Source of the DNA: an uncultured Lachnospiraceae bacterium
Lineage (GTDB): Bacteria > Bacillota > Clostridia > Lachnospirales > Lachnospiraceae
Direction: 5' to 3'
Assembly: GCA_910585905.1 (NCBI GenBank)
Contig: CAJUID010000048.1
Span: forward strand, 1-19,571
DNA length: 19,571 nt
Under the pieces are notes generated by a model, which saw nothing but the letters and a program-made list of their open reading frames with translations, was not told the DNA's origin and searched no databases. Both the position numbers and the translations under genes were made by a program. This document shows, piece after piece, positions 7,902-15,461 of the stretch (positions within the stretch are counted from its first letter, which is position 1; every line of letters starts with the position of its first letter).

Positions 7902-9029
7902 TTATGGTTTAATCGCAAATTCTTTATCTTGCATAAACTGGACTGAATTATAAAGGATAAGTACGTCTTTAGGTTTATAATTCTTTAAAAGCATGGACAT
8001 CCCAAGATTTAGGTGACGCATATCTACTACGATTACCTTTTCATAGTCCTCTGCTATAAACGGGATAAAACAATTTGCAAAAGAATCTTTAATCATAAGC
8101 AGTGTCTTTTTATTTTTCTTGCCGCCAGAGATTTCTAGTACCGCCTGATTTCCGCCAAAAAATACACTGTATTTATCTTTTTTCTTTAAAAACTTTGTCT
8201 GGTAAAACGAATTTTCTGTCTTTTCGCCAAGATTATATATTACTTTCATCTTACTTTTTGGCTCATAGATACTAATCTCGTCTTTTTGGGAATACATATT
8301 TACTTTAGAATGTGTTGTTCCCAGAAAATTATCGCATACTTTTTTTTGCTCTTTCTTTAAATCAGCATTTTTCAAGTTTTTCCCAAACGCGTCTAAATAC
8401 GAGCAATATCCATACCAAGCGCCAAGCGTTGTCCAATGATGGTCCGTTCTGTAATAAATATAGTCGTTTTTGTTTTTTTGCAATATATCACAGACGGGAA
8501 CAATCACATCATCTGGCAGTTCCTTTTTTAATTGGCTGTAAAAAATATTTTCATCATACGTTTCGGCAAAAGCAGGCAGGTATGCATCAAGTGCATATGT
8601 TTTGGAAGGAACCATCATGACCTTCACATTGGAAGTCTTGGAAGCCTGCCTGACAAATTTTCCAAGTGCAGTGATGTTTCGTTTGACTAATTTTTCATCA
8701 AAATCTTCCTCTGTATATTTTTCTAAGAGGTAACCGTCTTTTCCAAAATATACACCGTTTGATTCCTTTTTTCCAAATGCTCTTTCTGCAGTTGTCTGTA
8801 ACTTAATCCAGGAGTCCCTTTTTGGAAACTGGTCGCTAAGGTACGTCTCATATTTTTTCTGAAACTTACCTCTCAGAATCTTTTTCGCAGAAGGCTTCGG
8901 GAGCTTCTGCAGCATCCTGTTCTCAGCGGAAGAATAAGTATGGTCTTTCTGGAGTATGCCCATAAACATACCTGCAAAAAGCATAATGATTAATGTTAAT
9001 GCCGGCATCAGCCGAAAGAAACGTTTCAT
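7902..9029 (-). CDS. DHHW family protein (AlgX/AlgJ-like, SGNH-type acetylation partner)
   Basis: This protein has 375 residues if it starts at the ATG at 9029, which has AAAGGA 11 bases upstream and gives an immediate membrane anchor (MKRFFRLMPALTLIIMLFAG). The in-frame ATG at 9119 would add 30 residues without a signal-like character. After the anchor come an AENRML segment near residue 35, FPKRDSWIKL, the MMVPSKT strand (138-144), the family signature RTDHHWTTLGAWY with DHHW at 196-199, and KDSFANCFIPF near the C-terminus. These fit the Asp/His and Ser triad of AlgX/AlgJ-type SGNH hydrolases. By analogy with alginate acetylation it would transfer acetyl groups, supplied by the MBOAT partner encoded just upstream, to an extracellular polymer. 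The acceptor is unknown. Confidence 0.88.
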   Translation of the reverse strand: MKRFFRLMPALTLIIMLFAGMFMGILQKDHTYSSAENRMLQKLPKPSAKKILRGKFQKKYETYLSDQFPKRDSWIKLQTTAERAFGKKESNGVYFGKDGYLLEKYTEEDFDEKLVKRNITALGKFVRQASKTSNVKVMMVPSKTYALDAYLPAFAETYDENIFYSQLKKELPDDVIVPVCDILQKNKNDYIYYRTDHHWTTLGAWYGYCSYLDAFGKNLKNADLKKEQKKVCDNFLGTTHSKVNMYSQKDEISIYEPKSKMKVIYNLGEKTENSFYQTKFLKKKDKYSVFFGGNQAVLEISGGKKNKKTLLMIKDSFANCFIPFIAEDYEKVIVVDMRHLNLGMSMLLKNYKPKDVLILYNSVQFMQDKEFAIKP

Positions 9030-9072
9030 AAGCTTTTGTGTCCTTTCTTCAATTAAAAAATAAGTTACATTG

Positions 9073-9134
9073 GAGCGTGATTGCAAGTGAAACACACACA
9101 AATATATTGGCTTTGGCAATTTTCATACACGCTC
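9073..9134 (-). other. Intergenic hairpin between the MBOAT and DHHW genes
   Basis: GAGCGTG followed by ATTGC (9073-9084) can pair with GCAAT (9116-9120) and CACGCTC (9128-9134), a 12-bp stem broken by a 7-base bulge. It starts at the MBOAT stop codon and fills much of the gap before DHHW. There is no T-run, so it could adjust the mRNA ratio or stability and is unlikely to be a full terminator. Confidence 0.3.
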
Positions 9135-10558
9135 TAGAACCTAAAATATAAGAATGGATTATATGTGCCATTCACCAGATATGCAATAGATAATAAAAAT
9201 ACTCCAACAATAAAAAATGTTTTTAGTATATTTGCAGCAATCTCATTTTTTGAACAGATCCATGTGCCTGCTTTTGCTGGCAAATTTGTACTGCCAACAA
9301 TTAAAAGAACCAAAAGGATTGCATTGCTGGCAATCATATACATAGTGTTTGTATTGATAAATCCGGCATCCGTTTTTCCTGCCATTGCACCGACAAAGAT
9401 TCTGTGGTATGGGATATCTTCCCATGCAAAAAGCAGCCAACCACAATATATGATAATCAGTGCATAAATATGGCTGAAAAAGGATGGGAGTTTGTCAAGC
9501 ACTTTTAATAAAATAAGTTTTTCCAATATCAGAAAAAAGCAGAAGTACATTCCCCATGCAATAAAATTCCAGCTTGCCCCATGCCATAATCCAGTTAGGA
9601 ACCATACGATAAAGATATTGAAAAATGTCTTGCTCATGCTTTTTCTGCTTCCGCCCAATGGGATGTAGACATATTCTTTAAACCATGTTCCAAGAGATAT
9701 ATGCCATCTTCGCCAAAATTCTGTGATACTTTTTGACATATAAGGGTAATTGAAGTTTTCAGGAATTTCAAAGCCAAAAATCGACATAAGGCCGATGGCC
9801 ATATCGGAATACCCAGAAAAATCAAAATATATCTGCAGAGCAAACATAAGTATTCCAAACCATGCAGATATGGTGGTAAGGTTTTCGCCAGTATAGGCGG
9901 TAACAGTATTGAATATTTCACCAGCCTGGTTTGCAAGGATTACTTTTTTGCCAAGCCCGATAATAAACCGGACTGCACCATAGGAAAGCTTTGAGGCGGT
10001 AATGCTTCGTTCCTTAAGCATCACAGATATATCTTTAAATCTAACAATTGGTCCTGCGATAAGCTGTGGGAACAGGGTAACATAGGCGCCAAAATTAATA
10101 ATGTTCTTCTCAGGTTTGGCATCTCCCCGGTATACATCAATAGTATACGACATAGTCTGGAATGTATAAAAGGAGATGCCGATTGGGAGTGCAAGTTCCT
10201 TTACACTGATATGCATTCCAGTAATCTGGCTCCAGATATCAGTGATAAAGCCAGTGTATTTAAATACACCAAGAAGTGATAAATTAATCACTACTGACAA
10301 AAATACAAAAAATTTAGCTGCTTTTTTATTGTCCTTGTTGACAAAATATCCCGCCAGTCCACCATTTATGTAATCCACGACTGTAGAAAATAACATTAAA
10401 ACAATGTATATAGGTTCTCCCCATGCATAAAATACCAGGCTGGCAAGGAACAGAACCAGGTTTTTCCATGTGTTCTTCATACAGCTTGGTGTTATAAAGT
10501 ATAGAATGATAACACATGGCAGGAAACGAAATAAAAACAGCAGGCTGCTAAATACCAT
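9134..10558 (-). CDS. MBOAT family O-acyltransferase (AlgI/DltB-like)
   Basis: This 474-residue polytopic membrane enzyme of the AlgI type passes acyl groups, usually acetyl, across the membrane for polymer O-acetylation. Visible signatures are SFYTFQTMSYTIDVYRG (129-145), FPQLIAGPIVRF, QIYFDFSGYSDMAIGL (242-257), FWRRWHISLGTWFKEYVYIP (281-300) and GLWHGASWNF (323-332), where H326 corresponds to the catalytic histidine of MBOAT enzymes. Length and about ten hydrophobic helices fit AlgI. GGAGG lies 8 bases before the ATG. It sits between the DUF4358-like and DHHW genes on the same strand, a familiar arrangement in Clostridia. Confidence 0.95.
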   Translation of the reverse strand: MVFSSLLFLFRFLPCVIILYFITPSCMKNTWKNLVLFLASLVFYAWGEPIYIVLMLFSTVVDYINGGLAGYFVNKDNKKAAKFFVFLSVVINLSLLGVFKYTGFITDIWSQITGMHISVKELALPIGISFYTFQTMSYTIDVYRGDAKPEKNIINFGAYVTLFPQLIAGPIVRFKDISVMLKERSITASKLSYGAVRFIIGLGKKVILANQAGEIFNTVTAYTGENLTTISAWFGILMFALQIYFDFSGYSDMAIGLMSIFGFEIPENFNYPYMSKSITEFWRRWHISLGTWFKEYVYIPLGGSRKSMSKTFFNIFIVWFLTGLWHGASWNFIAWGMYFCFFLILEKLILLKVLDKLPSFFSHIYALIIIYCGWLLFAWEDIPYHRIFVGAMAGKTDAGFINTNTMYMIASNAILLVLLIVGSTNLPAKAGTWICSKNEIAANILKTFFIVGVFLLSIAYLVNGTYNPFLYFRF

Positions 10559-10659
10559 GAAACTAACCTCCGCATATCAATTGGGGCAGTGCCCTCTTTG
10601 TATACTATTACTATATATTGTTACTTTGCAAGTAATAGCAATAGATAAAATGTCTTTGC

Positions 10660-11241
10660 TTATTTGAATAATGCATTAATTGCGGAAACTGCTTTTTGGT
10701 TTTCTTTTTTATATGCCTCAATAATCTGTTCGTCAGACCCACCTTCTTCTATTTTGCTGTCAACAGAACCAAGCATGATAAAAAATACATAATCATCTTT
10801 TACATATACTTTTGACGCCTGAATTTTTAATTGGTTCATAGGATACTGGCAGGTGTCTTTAATTAGCTGCTGTCTGTAGTTTGTCAACTGCTTCTTAATT
10901 TTTTGTTTTCCAGCTTTATTTTTGGCTTTTGCAATAATAAGGGTGTCAACATGTGCGCTCATCATAGGGATTTCAGCAATGATATCGGTATACCATGATG
11001 AGGCGATACCATAGCGTAGCTTAATGTCATCTTTTGACAATTTCATATTTGCAAGGTAGTTATCGCCATATTTTGCAACAACCGCTTTGTATATTTTCTT
11101 AACTGTTGGTGGCGTTTTTTTCTTTGGTTTCTTTTTGGCTGCCTCGGCTACGACTGCCTGGTTGCTAACAAGCGATACGGGTGCGATGCATCCTGCTGTT
11201 AGTGAAAGTGCTAATAATGTAACTAGTAGTTTTTTTCTCAT
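10660..11241 (-). CDS. Secreted DUF4358-like protein
   Basis: This protein has 193 residues from the ATG at 11241. GGAGG lies 5 bases upstream and overlaps the alternative ATG at 11253, which decides the start. The N-terminus MRKKLLVTLLALSLTAGC is a secretion signal. Cleavage could be at VAEA-A, or at a weak lipobox TAGC giving a lipid-anchored Cys18. A lysine-rich linker (KKKPKKKTPP, 36-45) follows, then a globular domain of about 140 residues. The pattern (YGIASSWYTDIIAEIPMM, then a segment with KVYVKDDYVFFIML) matches what I know as DUF4358, a family often next to MBOAT/DHHW genes. No catalytic residues are evident. I infer a cell-surface accessory role in polymer acetylation. The family call is moderately sure; the function is unknown. 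Confidence 0.7.
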   Translation of the reverse strand: MRKKLLVTLLALSLTAGCIAPVSLVSNQAVVAEAAKKKPKKKTPPTVKKIYKAVVAKYGDNYLANMKLSKDDIKLRYGIASSWYTDIIAEIPMMSAHVDTLIIAKAKNKAGKQKIKKQLTNYRQQLIKDTCQYPMNQLKIQASKVYVKDDYVFFIMLGSVDSKIEEGGSDEQIIEAYKKENQKAVSAINALFK

Positions 11242-11308
11242 TTTAACCTCCATGCCGCATGATTGCGGTTCAAATCATATTTGTTACTGTGTTCCAAACG
11301 TTAGCATT

Positions 11309-11337
11309 ATTATAGCTTGCCTCAAACAATAATACAA
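11309..11337 (-). promoter_or_regulatory. Promoter of the DUF4358/MBOAT/DHHW operon
   Basis: On the minus strand, TTGTAT (11332-11337) and a perfect TATAAT (11309-11314) are 17 bases apart, about 70 bases before the DUF4358-like start. The -35 matches the consensus at 3 of 6 positions. Confidence 0.5.
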
Positions 11338-11513
11338 CTAAATATAGGCAGATTTTTGGCAATTACTTTTATAAATGTATATCCTTCTACAAGTTCCGGC
11401 TTTTGGAAAATGAATGCATGGTAGAGTTTGTGGAAAGGCATATATGTATATATGAACGATTATGAAGAAAATCTATTGTGGGGTGGGAAAAGTAAATTAT
11501 CTAAATTAAAGAC

Positions 11514-11542
11514 GTGAAAAAAAGATTGTGTTATATTATAAT
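11514..11542 (+). promoter_or_regulatory. Promoter of the thioredoxin-like/CXXC/polyferredoxin operon
   Basis: GTGAAA (11514-11519, 4 of 6) and a perfect TATAAT (11537-11542) are 17 bases apart, about 75 bases before the lipoprotein start. There is no other strong candidate in the gap on this strand. Confidence 0.5.
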
Positions 11543-11616
11543 TATTGTTAGTTATTATTAGATGAATCGCTACAATCATAGTAAATAAAAGGAAAGAAGA
11601 GGAGGTCTTTATAAAA

Positions 11617-12252
11617 ATGAGAAAACATAAAATAAGTGCTATGTTATTTGGGACAATGCTTTTTTGCAGTATATGTATGAGTGGATGCGGAGAGGAAAAT
11701 ACTACCTCAAATCAGCAAGAAAGCCAGAGCCAGAAGGAGACGGATAAATTAGGTTCAGGAAATGATTTGGAAGAATCAAAAAGTGGGTTTTGTAATTTAA
11801 ATCAATTTACGGCGAAGACATTAGATCAGCAGGACTTTACAAAGGAAGATATAGCAAGCAAAGATGTAACTGTGCTTAATTTTTGGTCACTGCTTTGTGG
11901 CCCTTGTATACAGGAGATGCCAGAGATTGCTAAATTTGCAAAGAGCCTGCCGGAAAATGTGCAGGTGCTTACTGTCTGCCTCGATGGAGCGGAGGAGATT
12001 GACTATACACAGAATATATTGGAAAAGGCTGGTTTTGATGGGATTACATTGCTTCAGGGAGATGGCGATTTTGGAAAAATGTGCAGCCAGGTGCAGTATA
12101 CGCCTACTACTCTTTTTTTGGACAAGAGTGGAAACGTGGTGGGAAAGGCTATTATAGGAGGCCAGAGAAATCTTGCTGAAACATATACAGAGGCAATTAA
12201 TCAAGTTTTAAGCGTAGCAGAAAAGGAGGAGCTTCCAGTAGATGGGAAATAG
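11617..12252 (+). CDS. TlpA/ResA-like thioredoxin-fold lipoprotein
   Basis: This protein has 211 residues, with GAGGAGG upstream of the ATG. The signal region MRKHKISAMLFGTMLF ends in a lipobox-like MSGC (21-24), so Cys24 is probably lipid-modified and the protein sits on the outer face of the membrane. A polar Gln/Ser/Glu-rich linker (25-57) leads to a thioredoxin-like domain with VTVLNFWSLLCGPCIQEMPE. The redox motif is CGPC (94-97), the cis-proline loop is YTPTTLFLD, and the last strand is GNVVGKAIIGG. Such TlpA/ResA proteins reduce disulfides or accept electrons outside the cytoplasm. The two genes that follow overlap in sequence, so the three are co-expressed. I infer that this is the terminal thiol protein of the module. 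Confidence 0.9.
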   Translation: MRKHKISAMLFGTMLFCSICMSGCGEENTTSNQQESQSQKETDKLGSGNDLEESKSGFCNLNQFTAKTLDQQDFTKEDIASKDVTVLNFWSLLCGPCIQEMPEIAKFAKSLPENVQVLTVCLDGAEEIDYTQNILEKAGFDGITLLQGDGDFGKMCSQVQYTPTTLFLDKSGNVVGKAIIGGQRNLAETYTEAINQVLSVAEKEELPVDGK

Positions 12253-12379
12253 GAAAGTCCGCATAACTGTACTGATTCTTTCAATTATATTCATTGTGGT
12301 AGGCATGCTGCGGCAGGAGCATGAGGAAGTGCTTGGAAAGGCGGTGAAAATATGTCTGGAATGCATCGGAATCGGGTAG
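12242..12379 (+). CDS. CD1871A family small CXXC-motif membrane protein
   Basis: This 45-residue frame starts at ATG 12242, with AAGGAGG at 12223-12229, and overlaps the preceding gene's end by 11 bases and the next gene's start by 28. The product starts MGNRKVRI, has one hydrophobic helix (TVLILSIIFIVVGML, about residues 9-23), a charged stretch with EHEEVLGKA, and ends KICLECIGIG. The terminal CLECIGIG with its CXXC is the hallmark of the CD1871A family, named after C. difficile, where the gene lies between a TlpA-like and a 4Fe-4S gene as here. The CXXC lies about 15 residues after the helix. A thiol relay or metal ligand role at the membrane is inference; the function is not established. 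Confidence 0.88.
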   Translation: MGNRKVRITVLILSIIFIVVGMLRQEHEEVLGKAVKICLECIGIG

Positions 12380-13248
12380 CGGCAAGAGACAGGAAAAAAC
12401 GGAGAATTTCTTATCAAAGGATCATACAGATTGCCGCGGCTGTACTGTTTAATGGTTATGCTATTGGGTTTAGGGATGGCAGAATTTTTACGGGAGATAG
12501 CAAAAGAATCTGTGTTCCAGTTTTAAATTGCTATTCATGTCCCGGGGCTCTGGGGGCTTGCCCAATTGGTTCGCTTCAGTCGGCGGTGGGTGGTATTAGA
12601 CGCCAGTTTCCATTTTATGTGTTAGGGTCACTTATGCTTTTTGGCATTGTGCTAGGAAGGATTATTTGCGGTCTACTGTGTCCATTTGGCTTGGTACAGG
12701 ATCTGCTGCATAAAATCCCGTTTCCAAAGATAACGATACCAATCAGATTAGACAGGCCATTGCGCTATTTGAAGTATCTTGTGTTACTGTTATTTGTAAT
12801 TTTACTTCCGGCATTTGCAATGACAAACACTGGGGTTACACCGCCATATTTCTGCAAGTACATATGCCCGGCGGGGACGCTAGGGGGAGGTATCCCGCAT
12901 TTTGCCCTAAATCCCGCATTGCGTGAGATTGTCGGATTTTTATTTGATTGGAAAATAATGATTCTAATAGTAGTTCTGGCTTTATCCATGTTCATTTACC
13001 GTCCGTTTTGCCGTTATCTGTGCCCTTTAGGAGCCTTCTATTCTTTTTTTAATCGGTTTAGTTTTTATCAAATGTCTATTGATAAAGAAAAGTGTACTGG
13101 GTGTAAGGTATGTGAGCGTTCTTGTCCGATGGCAGTGGAAGTTACAAAGAATGTGAACAGCCCAGAGTGTATACGGTGTGGAAAATGTAAAACAGTATGT
13201 GCGCAACATGCGATTTCTTCGGGATTTGGCCATGTTAGACGGAATTAG
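12352..13248 (+). CDS. Membrane polyferredoxin (NapH/YccM-like 4Fe-4S binding protein)
   Basis: This 298-residue membrane protein has about five hydrophobic segments. Membrane-associated cysteine pairs of the CxxxCP type occur as CGLLCPFG (C106, C110), CKYICPAG (C168, C172) and CRYLCPLG (C220, C224), and N-terminal CYSCPGALGACPIG carries C60, C63 and C70. The C-terminus holds two classical ferredoxin clusters, CTGCKVCERSCP (248-259) and CIRCGKCKTVC (273-283). This is the NapH/RdxA/YccM type of electron-transfer protein. The start at 12352 lies 28 bases inside the CXXC gene and has a ribosome binding site like AAGGCGGTG. I infer that it takes electrons from cytoplasmic ferredoxin and passes them outward to the CXXC and thioredoxin-like partners. 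Confidence 0.92.
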   Translation: MSGMHRNRVAARDRKKRRISYQRIIQIAAAVLFNGYAIGFRDGRIFTGDSKRICVPVLNCYSCPGALGACPIGSLQSAVGGIRRQFPFYVLGSLMLFGIVLGRIICGLLCPFGLVQDLLHKIPFPKITIPIRLDRPLRYLKYLVLLLFVILLPAFAMTNTGVTPPYFCKYICPAGTLGGGIPHFALNPALREIVGFLFDWKIMILIVVLALSMFIYRPFCRYLCPLGAFYSFFNRFSFYQMSIDKEKCTGCKVCERSCPMAVEVTKNVNSPECIRCGKCKTVCAQHAISSGFGHVRRN

Positions 13249-13265
13249 AAGAAGATTTTTATTTT

Positions 13266-13348
13266 ATCTCTATATATATTTTGACTTACCCATTTTTTAT
13301 AAAGAGATACTCTGCAAAAAATGGGGAAAGTCAAATACATATATAGAT
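13266..13348. repeat. 83-base near-perfect hairpin element (MITE-like), copy A
   Basis: Two arms of about 33 bases pair with few mismatches: ATCT..TATATTTTGACTT..CCCATTTTTT (from 13266 to 13298) against AAAAAATGGGG..AAGTCAAATA..AGAT (13316-13348). The apex contains a small hairpin AGAG-ATA-CTCT (13303-13313). It lies between the polyferredoxin stop and the PadR pseudogene. Part of it (13277-13316) recurs at 16824-16863. It could act as a terminator, but the shared second copy suggests a small mobile or palindromic repeat. Confidence 0.6.
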
Positions 13349-13368
13349 ATTCTATATAAGGTGAAGGG

Positions 13369-13557
13369 ATGTCTGTGAAAAGGAACTTGATTTTAGGAAG
13401 CTTAGACATGTTCGCGTTATAGCTGCTATCAGAAAAGGATATGTATGGTTATGAAATGGTTGATATGATGCGTGCCCAATCCCAAAATGTATTTCCAAAG
13501 CATTTTAAGGTAAAGGGGAAGGTTGGGAATTATCTCTATTTTTCAATCTTTAGTTAA
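13369..13557 (+). pseudogene. PadR family transcriptional regulator, broken remnant
   Basis: The reading frame begins with a good ribosome binding site and MSVKRNLILGSLDMFAL, then hits TAG at 13420-13422, and resumes in the same frame as LLSEKDMYGYEMVDMMRAQS. This is the start of the PadR winged-helix domain (ILGSLDM..LL..KDMYGYEM). Similarity ends at NVF (13494); the continuation to a stop at 13557 does not resemble PadR, which would need about 65 more residues. So the gene has a nonsense codon (probably from TTG) and has lost its C-terminus. PadR regulators often control neighbouring exporters; here the ABC transporter is convergent, and regulation appears to come from the LytTR gene instead. 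Confidence 0.85.
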
Positions 13558-13562
13558 TAGTT

Positions 13563-13591
13563 AAGGTCAATTTCAGTGTTATATTGATCTT
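13563..13591. terminator. Possible convergent hairpin at the permease 3' end
   Basis: AAGGTCAAT (13563-13571) pairs with ATTGATCTT (13583-13591), 9 bp with one G-U and an 11-base loop, overlapping the permease stop codon. A T-run follows on the plus strand only after about 10 bases. It is a weak candidate. Confidence 0.3.
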
Positions 13592-14342
13592 ATGTCCAGT
13601 CTTTTTTTCTATATAAAATGGCTCCGGCAGCAGTACAGATGATCGTTGATGCCCCCAAGATAAATAATTCTGTTCCGTGCTGCAGAAGATTTTCGCCCGC
13701 AAACACTCCTTGCATTAGGTCAACGGCATGGGTCATTGGTAAAAGGTTTGATATTTTCTTGATAGTATTTGTAAATAACATATCAGGTATTGTCGCGCCA
13801 GACAGGAATAGCATGATAAAGTAACAAAGATAACAAAGTAAGTTTGTACTTTTTAAATCCCGTCCAACCGCAGTAAAGAGAAATCCTATGGAAAACATGG
13901 CTGCGGTGGAAAACAATAAGCCGATGGAAATAAAAAGAAAAGTGCCTTTAATTTGAATATGGTACAAGATTTTTCCGGTTATGATTAATATTGAAATACC
14001 AATAAATGTCATAATGAGATTGACAAAGACTTGGGCACATATGATACTTTTTTTCCCAGCTGGTGTGGCATCAAATCTTTTATAGATTTTTTTTTCTATA
14101 CAATTTGACAAGGTTAGGGGAAGTGACATTAAGCCGGTGACTCCAATAATCATAACACTGTATGCTGGTACAGAAATATCCATGATTTTGGCATCTGCCC
14201 CATGATAAATTGGTTCATCTCCATAAATACCGCCAAATAATAAAAGCATAAGTATGGGAAACACAAGAGTAAAGAAAAAACCAAAAAATTCACGTGTAAA
14301 TAACCGGAATTCTATGTTACATATAACCATAAATTGTTTCAT
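13590..14342 (-). CDS. ABC-2 type transporter permease
   Basis: This permease has 250 residues from the ATG at 14342, chosen because GGAG lies 6 bases upstream and overlaps the alternative ATG at 14354. The topology is that of ABC-2 export permeases: an N-terminal cytoplasmic stretch and first helix (FFTLVFPILMLLLFGGIYG), a long extracytoplasmic segment, then clusters of helices such as FIGISILIITG, LLFSTAAMFSIGFLFTAVG, and YFIMLFLSGATIPDMLF, with a C-terminal helix. The FLSGATIPDMLF region is a common landmark of the CcmB/DrrB-like group. It is the partner of the ATP-binding gene upstream and probably exports a drug, peptide or lipid. The cargo cannot be read from the sequence. Confidence 0.9.
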   Translation of the reverse strand: MKQFMVICNIEFRLFTREFFGFFFTLVFPILMLLLFGGIYGDEPIYHGADAKIMDISVPAYSVMIIGVTGLMSLPLTLSNCIEKKIYKRFDATPAGKKSIICAQVFVNLIMTFIGISILIITGKILYHIQIKGTFLFISIGLLFSTAAMFSIGFLFTAVGRDLKSTNLLCYLCYFIMLFLSGATIPDMLFTNTIKKISNLLPMTHAVDLMQGVFAGENLLQHGTELFILGASTIICTAAGAILYRKKDWT

Positions 14343-14439
14343 AATAATCTCCATTCTGAGAAGGTATTGTTTAAGTAACTGCGGAATCTGAGAATGCAGT
14401 TTTCTGATCCGAAAGGCTTATTTGTGACATTCCCAGCAC

Positions 14440-14458
14440 AAAAAGCCGAAGGGGGCTC
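14440..14458 (-). terminator. Possible attenuator between ABC ATPase and permease genes
   Basis: On the minus strand, AGCC (14457-14454) and GGCT (14447-14444) form a short stem with a CCCTTC loop, followed by TTTTTG. A second small hairpin with 6-bp arms AACTGC/GCAGTT (14377-14401) lies closer to the permease. The 154-base gap is long for such a pair. Partial termination here could lower permease expression relative to the ATPase. Confidence 0.3.
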
Positions 14459-14496
14459 TGTTCGATTTGTGAAAGAATTAGCACATCATTGCATTT

Positions 14497-15270
14497 TTAT
14501 AATATTCCCTCCATCGTAAGTCCTGTTGTTTTTGGTGCGATCATTAAATATAGTTTTTCTAAGGATACATTTTCTTCCCATTCATCCTGAGGGACTATGC
14601 CTTTCACATACTTCCTAAATTCCTGTTGTGTTCCAAAGAATTGTTGTTTCCCCTTTTCTAAATAGAGGATTTTATCGGCAAGGGCTTCTACTTCATCCAG
14701 ATAGTGGGAGACCATAATAATAGCCACGCCGCTTTTCTTGATATTCTCAAAACTAATCCACATATTCTGCCTTACTTCTGGATCTAGACCAGTTGTTAAT
14801 TCATCTAGAACTAAAAGCTTTGGACGTCCTATCAGGGAAAGTAAAATAGATAACCGCTGTTTTTCTCCACCAGACAGTTTATGGATGGGATGTTTTCTTT
14901 TTTCATTAAGCCCCAACTGAGTTAATAACAGATTCCAATTGGCGGGTCTTTTATAAAAGCTTGCAAATAGTCTGCATTGTTCCTCCACTTTGATTTTAGA
15001 GGGATATTCCACTTCCTGCAATTGAATACCCATTTCTTTGTACACTTCTCTTCGATGCAGCCAGGGATTTTTTTTAAATACTTGGATTAAGCCGCAATCT
15101 GGTTTCCGCAATCCTTCAACACACTCCACAGTAGATGTCTTACCAGAACCGTTTTGCCCGATGATAGCTAAAATCTCTCCAGGTTTTACATAGAATGAAA
15201 CATTCTGGACTGCATGTAAATCCTTATATGATAGATTTAGATTTTCCACTTGTACAATTACTTGTGACAT
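14497..15270 (-). CDS. ABC transporter ATP-binding protein
   Basis: This 257-residue ATPase drives the neighbouring permease. Walker A is GQNGSGKT (38-45), the Q-loop is within GIQLQEVEYP, the signature is LSGGEKQ (132-138), Walker B is KLLVLDEL (151-158), the D-loop is TTGLDP, and the H-loop is MVSHYLDEVEALADK. The start has GGAGG 8 bases upstream. Length and the C-terminal extension of about 40 residues after the H-loop match export ATPases of the drug/bacteriocin-resistance group. It is divergent from the LytTR regulator with a 191-base shared promoter region, a layout typical of a regulator controlling a transporter. Confidence 0.95.
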   Translation of the reverse strand: MSQVIVQVENLNLSYKDLHAVQNVSFYVKPGEILAIIGQNGSGKTSTVECVEGLRKPDCGLIQVFKKNPWLHRREVYKEMGIQLQEVEYPSKIKVEEQCRLFASFYKRPANWNLLLTQLGLNEKRKHPIHKLSGGEKQRLSILLSLIGRPKLLVLDELTTGLDPEVRQNMWISFENIKKSGVAIIMVSHYLDEVEALADKILYLEKGKQQFFGTQQEFRKYVKGIVPQDEWEENVSLEKLYLMIAPKTTGLTMEGIL

Positions 15271-15321
15271 AATAATCCTCCTTGTAAACTATGCCTTTTC
15301 CAACTTTAACTTTGGCATCAT

Positions 15322-15348
15322 TTTATAGTGCATTTTGAGATGATACAA
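15322..15348 (-). promoter_or_regulatory. Possible promoter of the ABC transporter operon
   Basis: On the minus strand TTGTAT (15343-15348) precedes TATAAA (15322-15327), but with a spacing of only 15 bases, about 50 bases before the ATPase start. The short spacing could mean an activator, such as the divergent LytTR protein, is needed. This is speculative. Confidence 0.25.
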
Positions 15349-15410
15349 GAGGATTTGGAGAAGTGGCAGTATGAGGGGTGTAAGAAGCCGGATTACGTGT
15401 TTGAAATACA

Positions 15411-15439
15411 TCGACTTTTCGTTGCCTTAGTAATATAAT
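15411..15439 (+). promoter_or_regulatory. Promoter of the LytTR/DUF3021 operon
   Basis: TCGACT (15411-15416, 4 of 6) and a perfect TATAAT (15434-15439) are 17 bases apart, 22 bases before the LytTR start, leaving room only for the ribosome binding site AAGGAGG. The mRNA leader would be short. Confidence 0.5.
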
Positions 15440-15461
15440 ATCTGGGGAAGGAGGTATATCA

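Larger units (their letters stand above)
11242..11616. other. Divergent intergenic region with promoters on both strands
   Basis: This 375-base AT-rich gap separates the minus-strand acetylation module from the plus-strand redox module. Apart from the two promoter candidates listed separately, I see only an alternating CATATATGTATATATG stretch near 11440 and no coding sequence of note. Confidence 0.6.

Noticed and set aside
15340..15438. A 32-codon frame in the LytTR/ABC promoter region, starting MIQEDLEKWQ.
   Set aside because: The composition looks coding-like, but there is no ribosome binding site or recognised family, and it overlaps the LytTR promoter.
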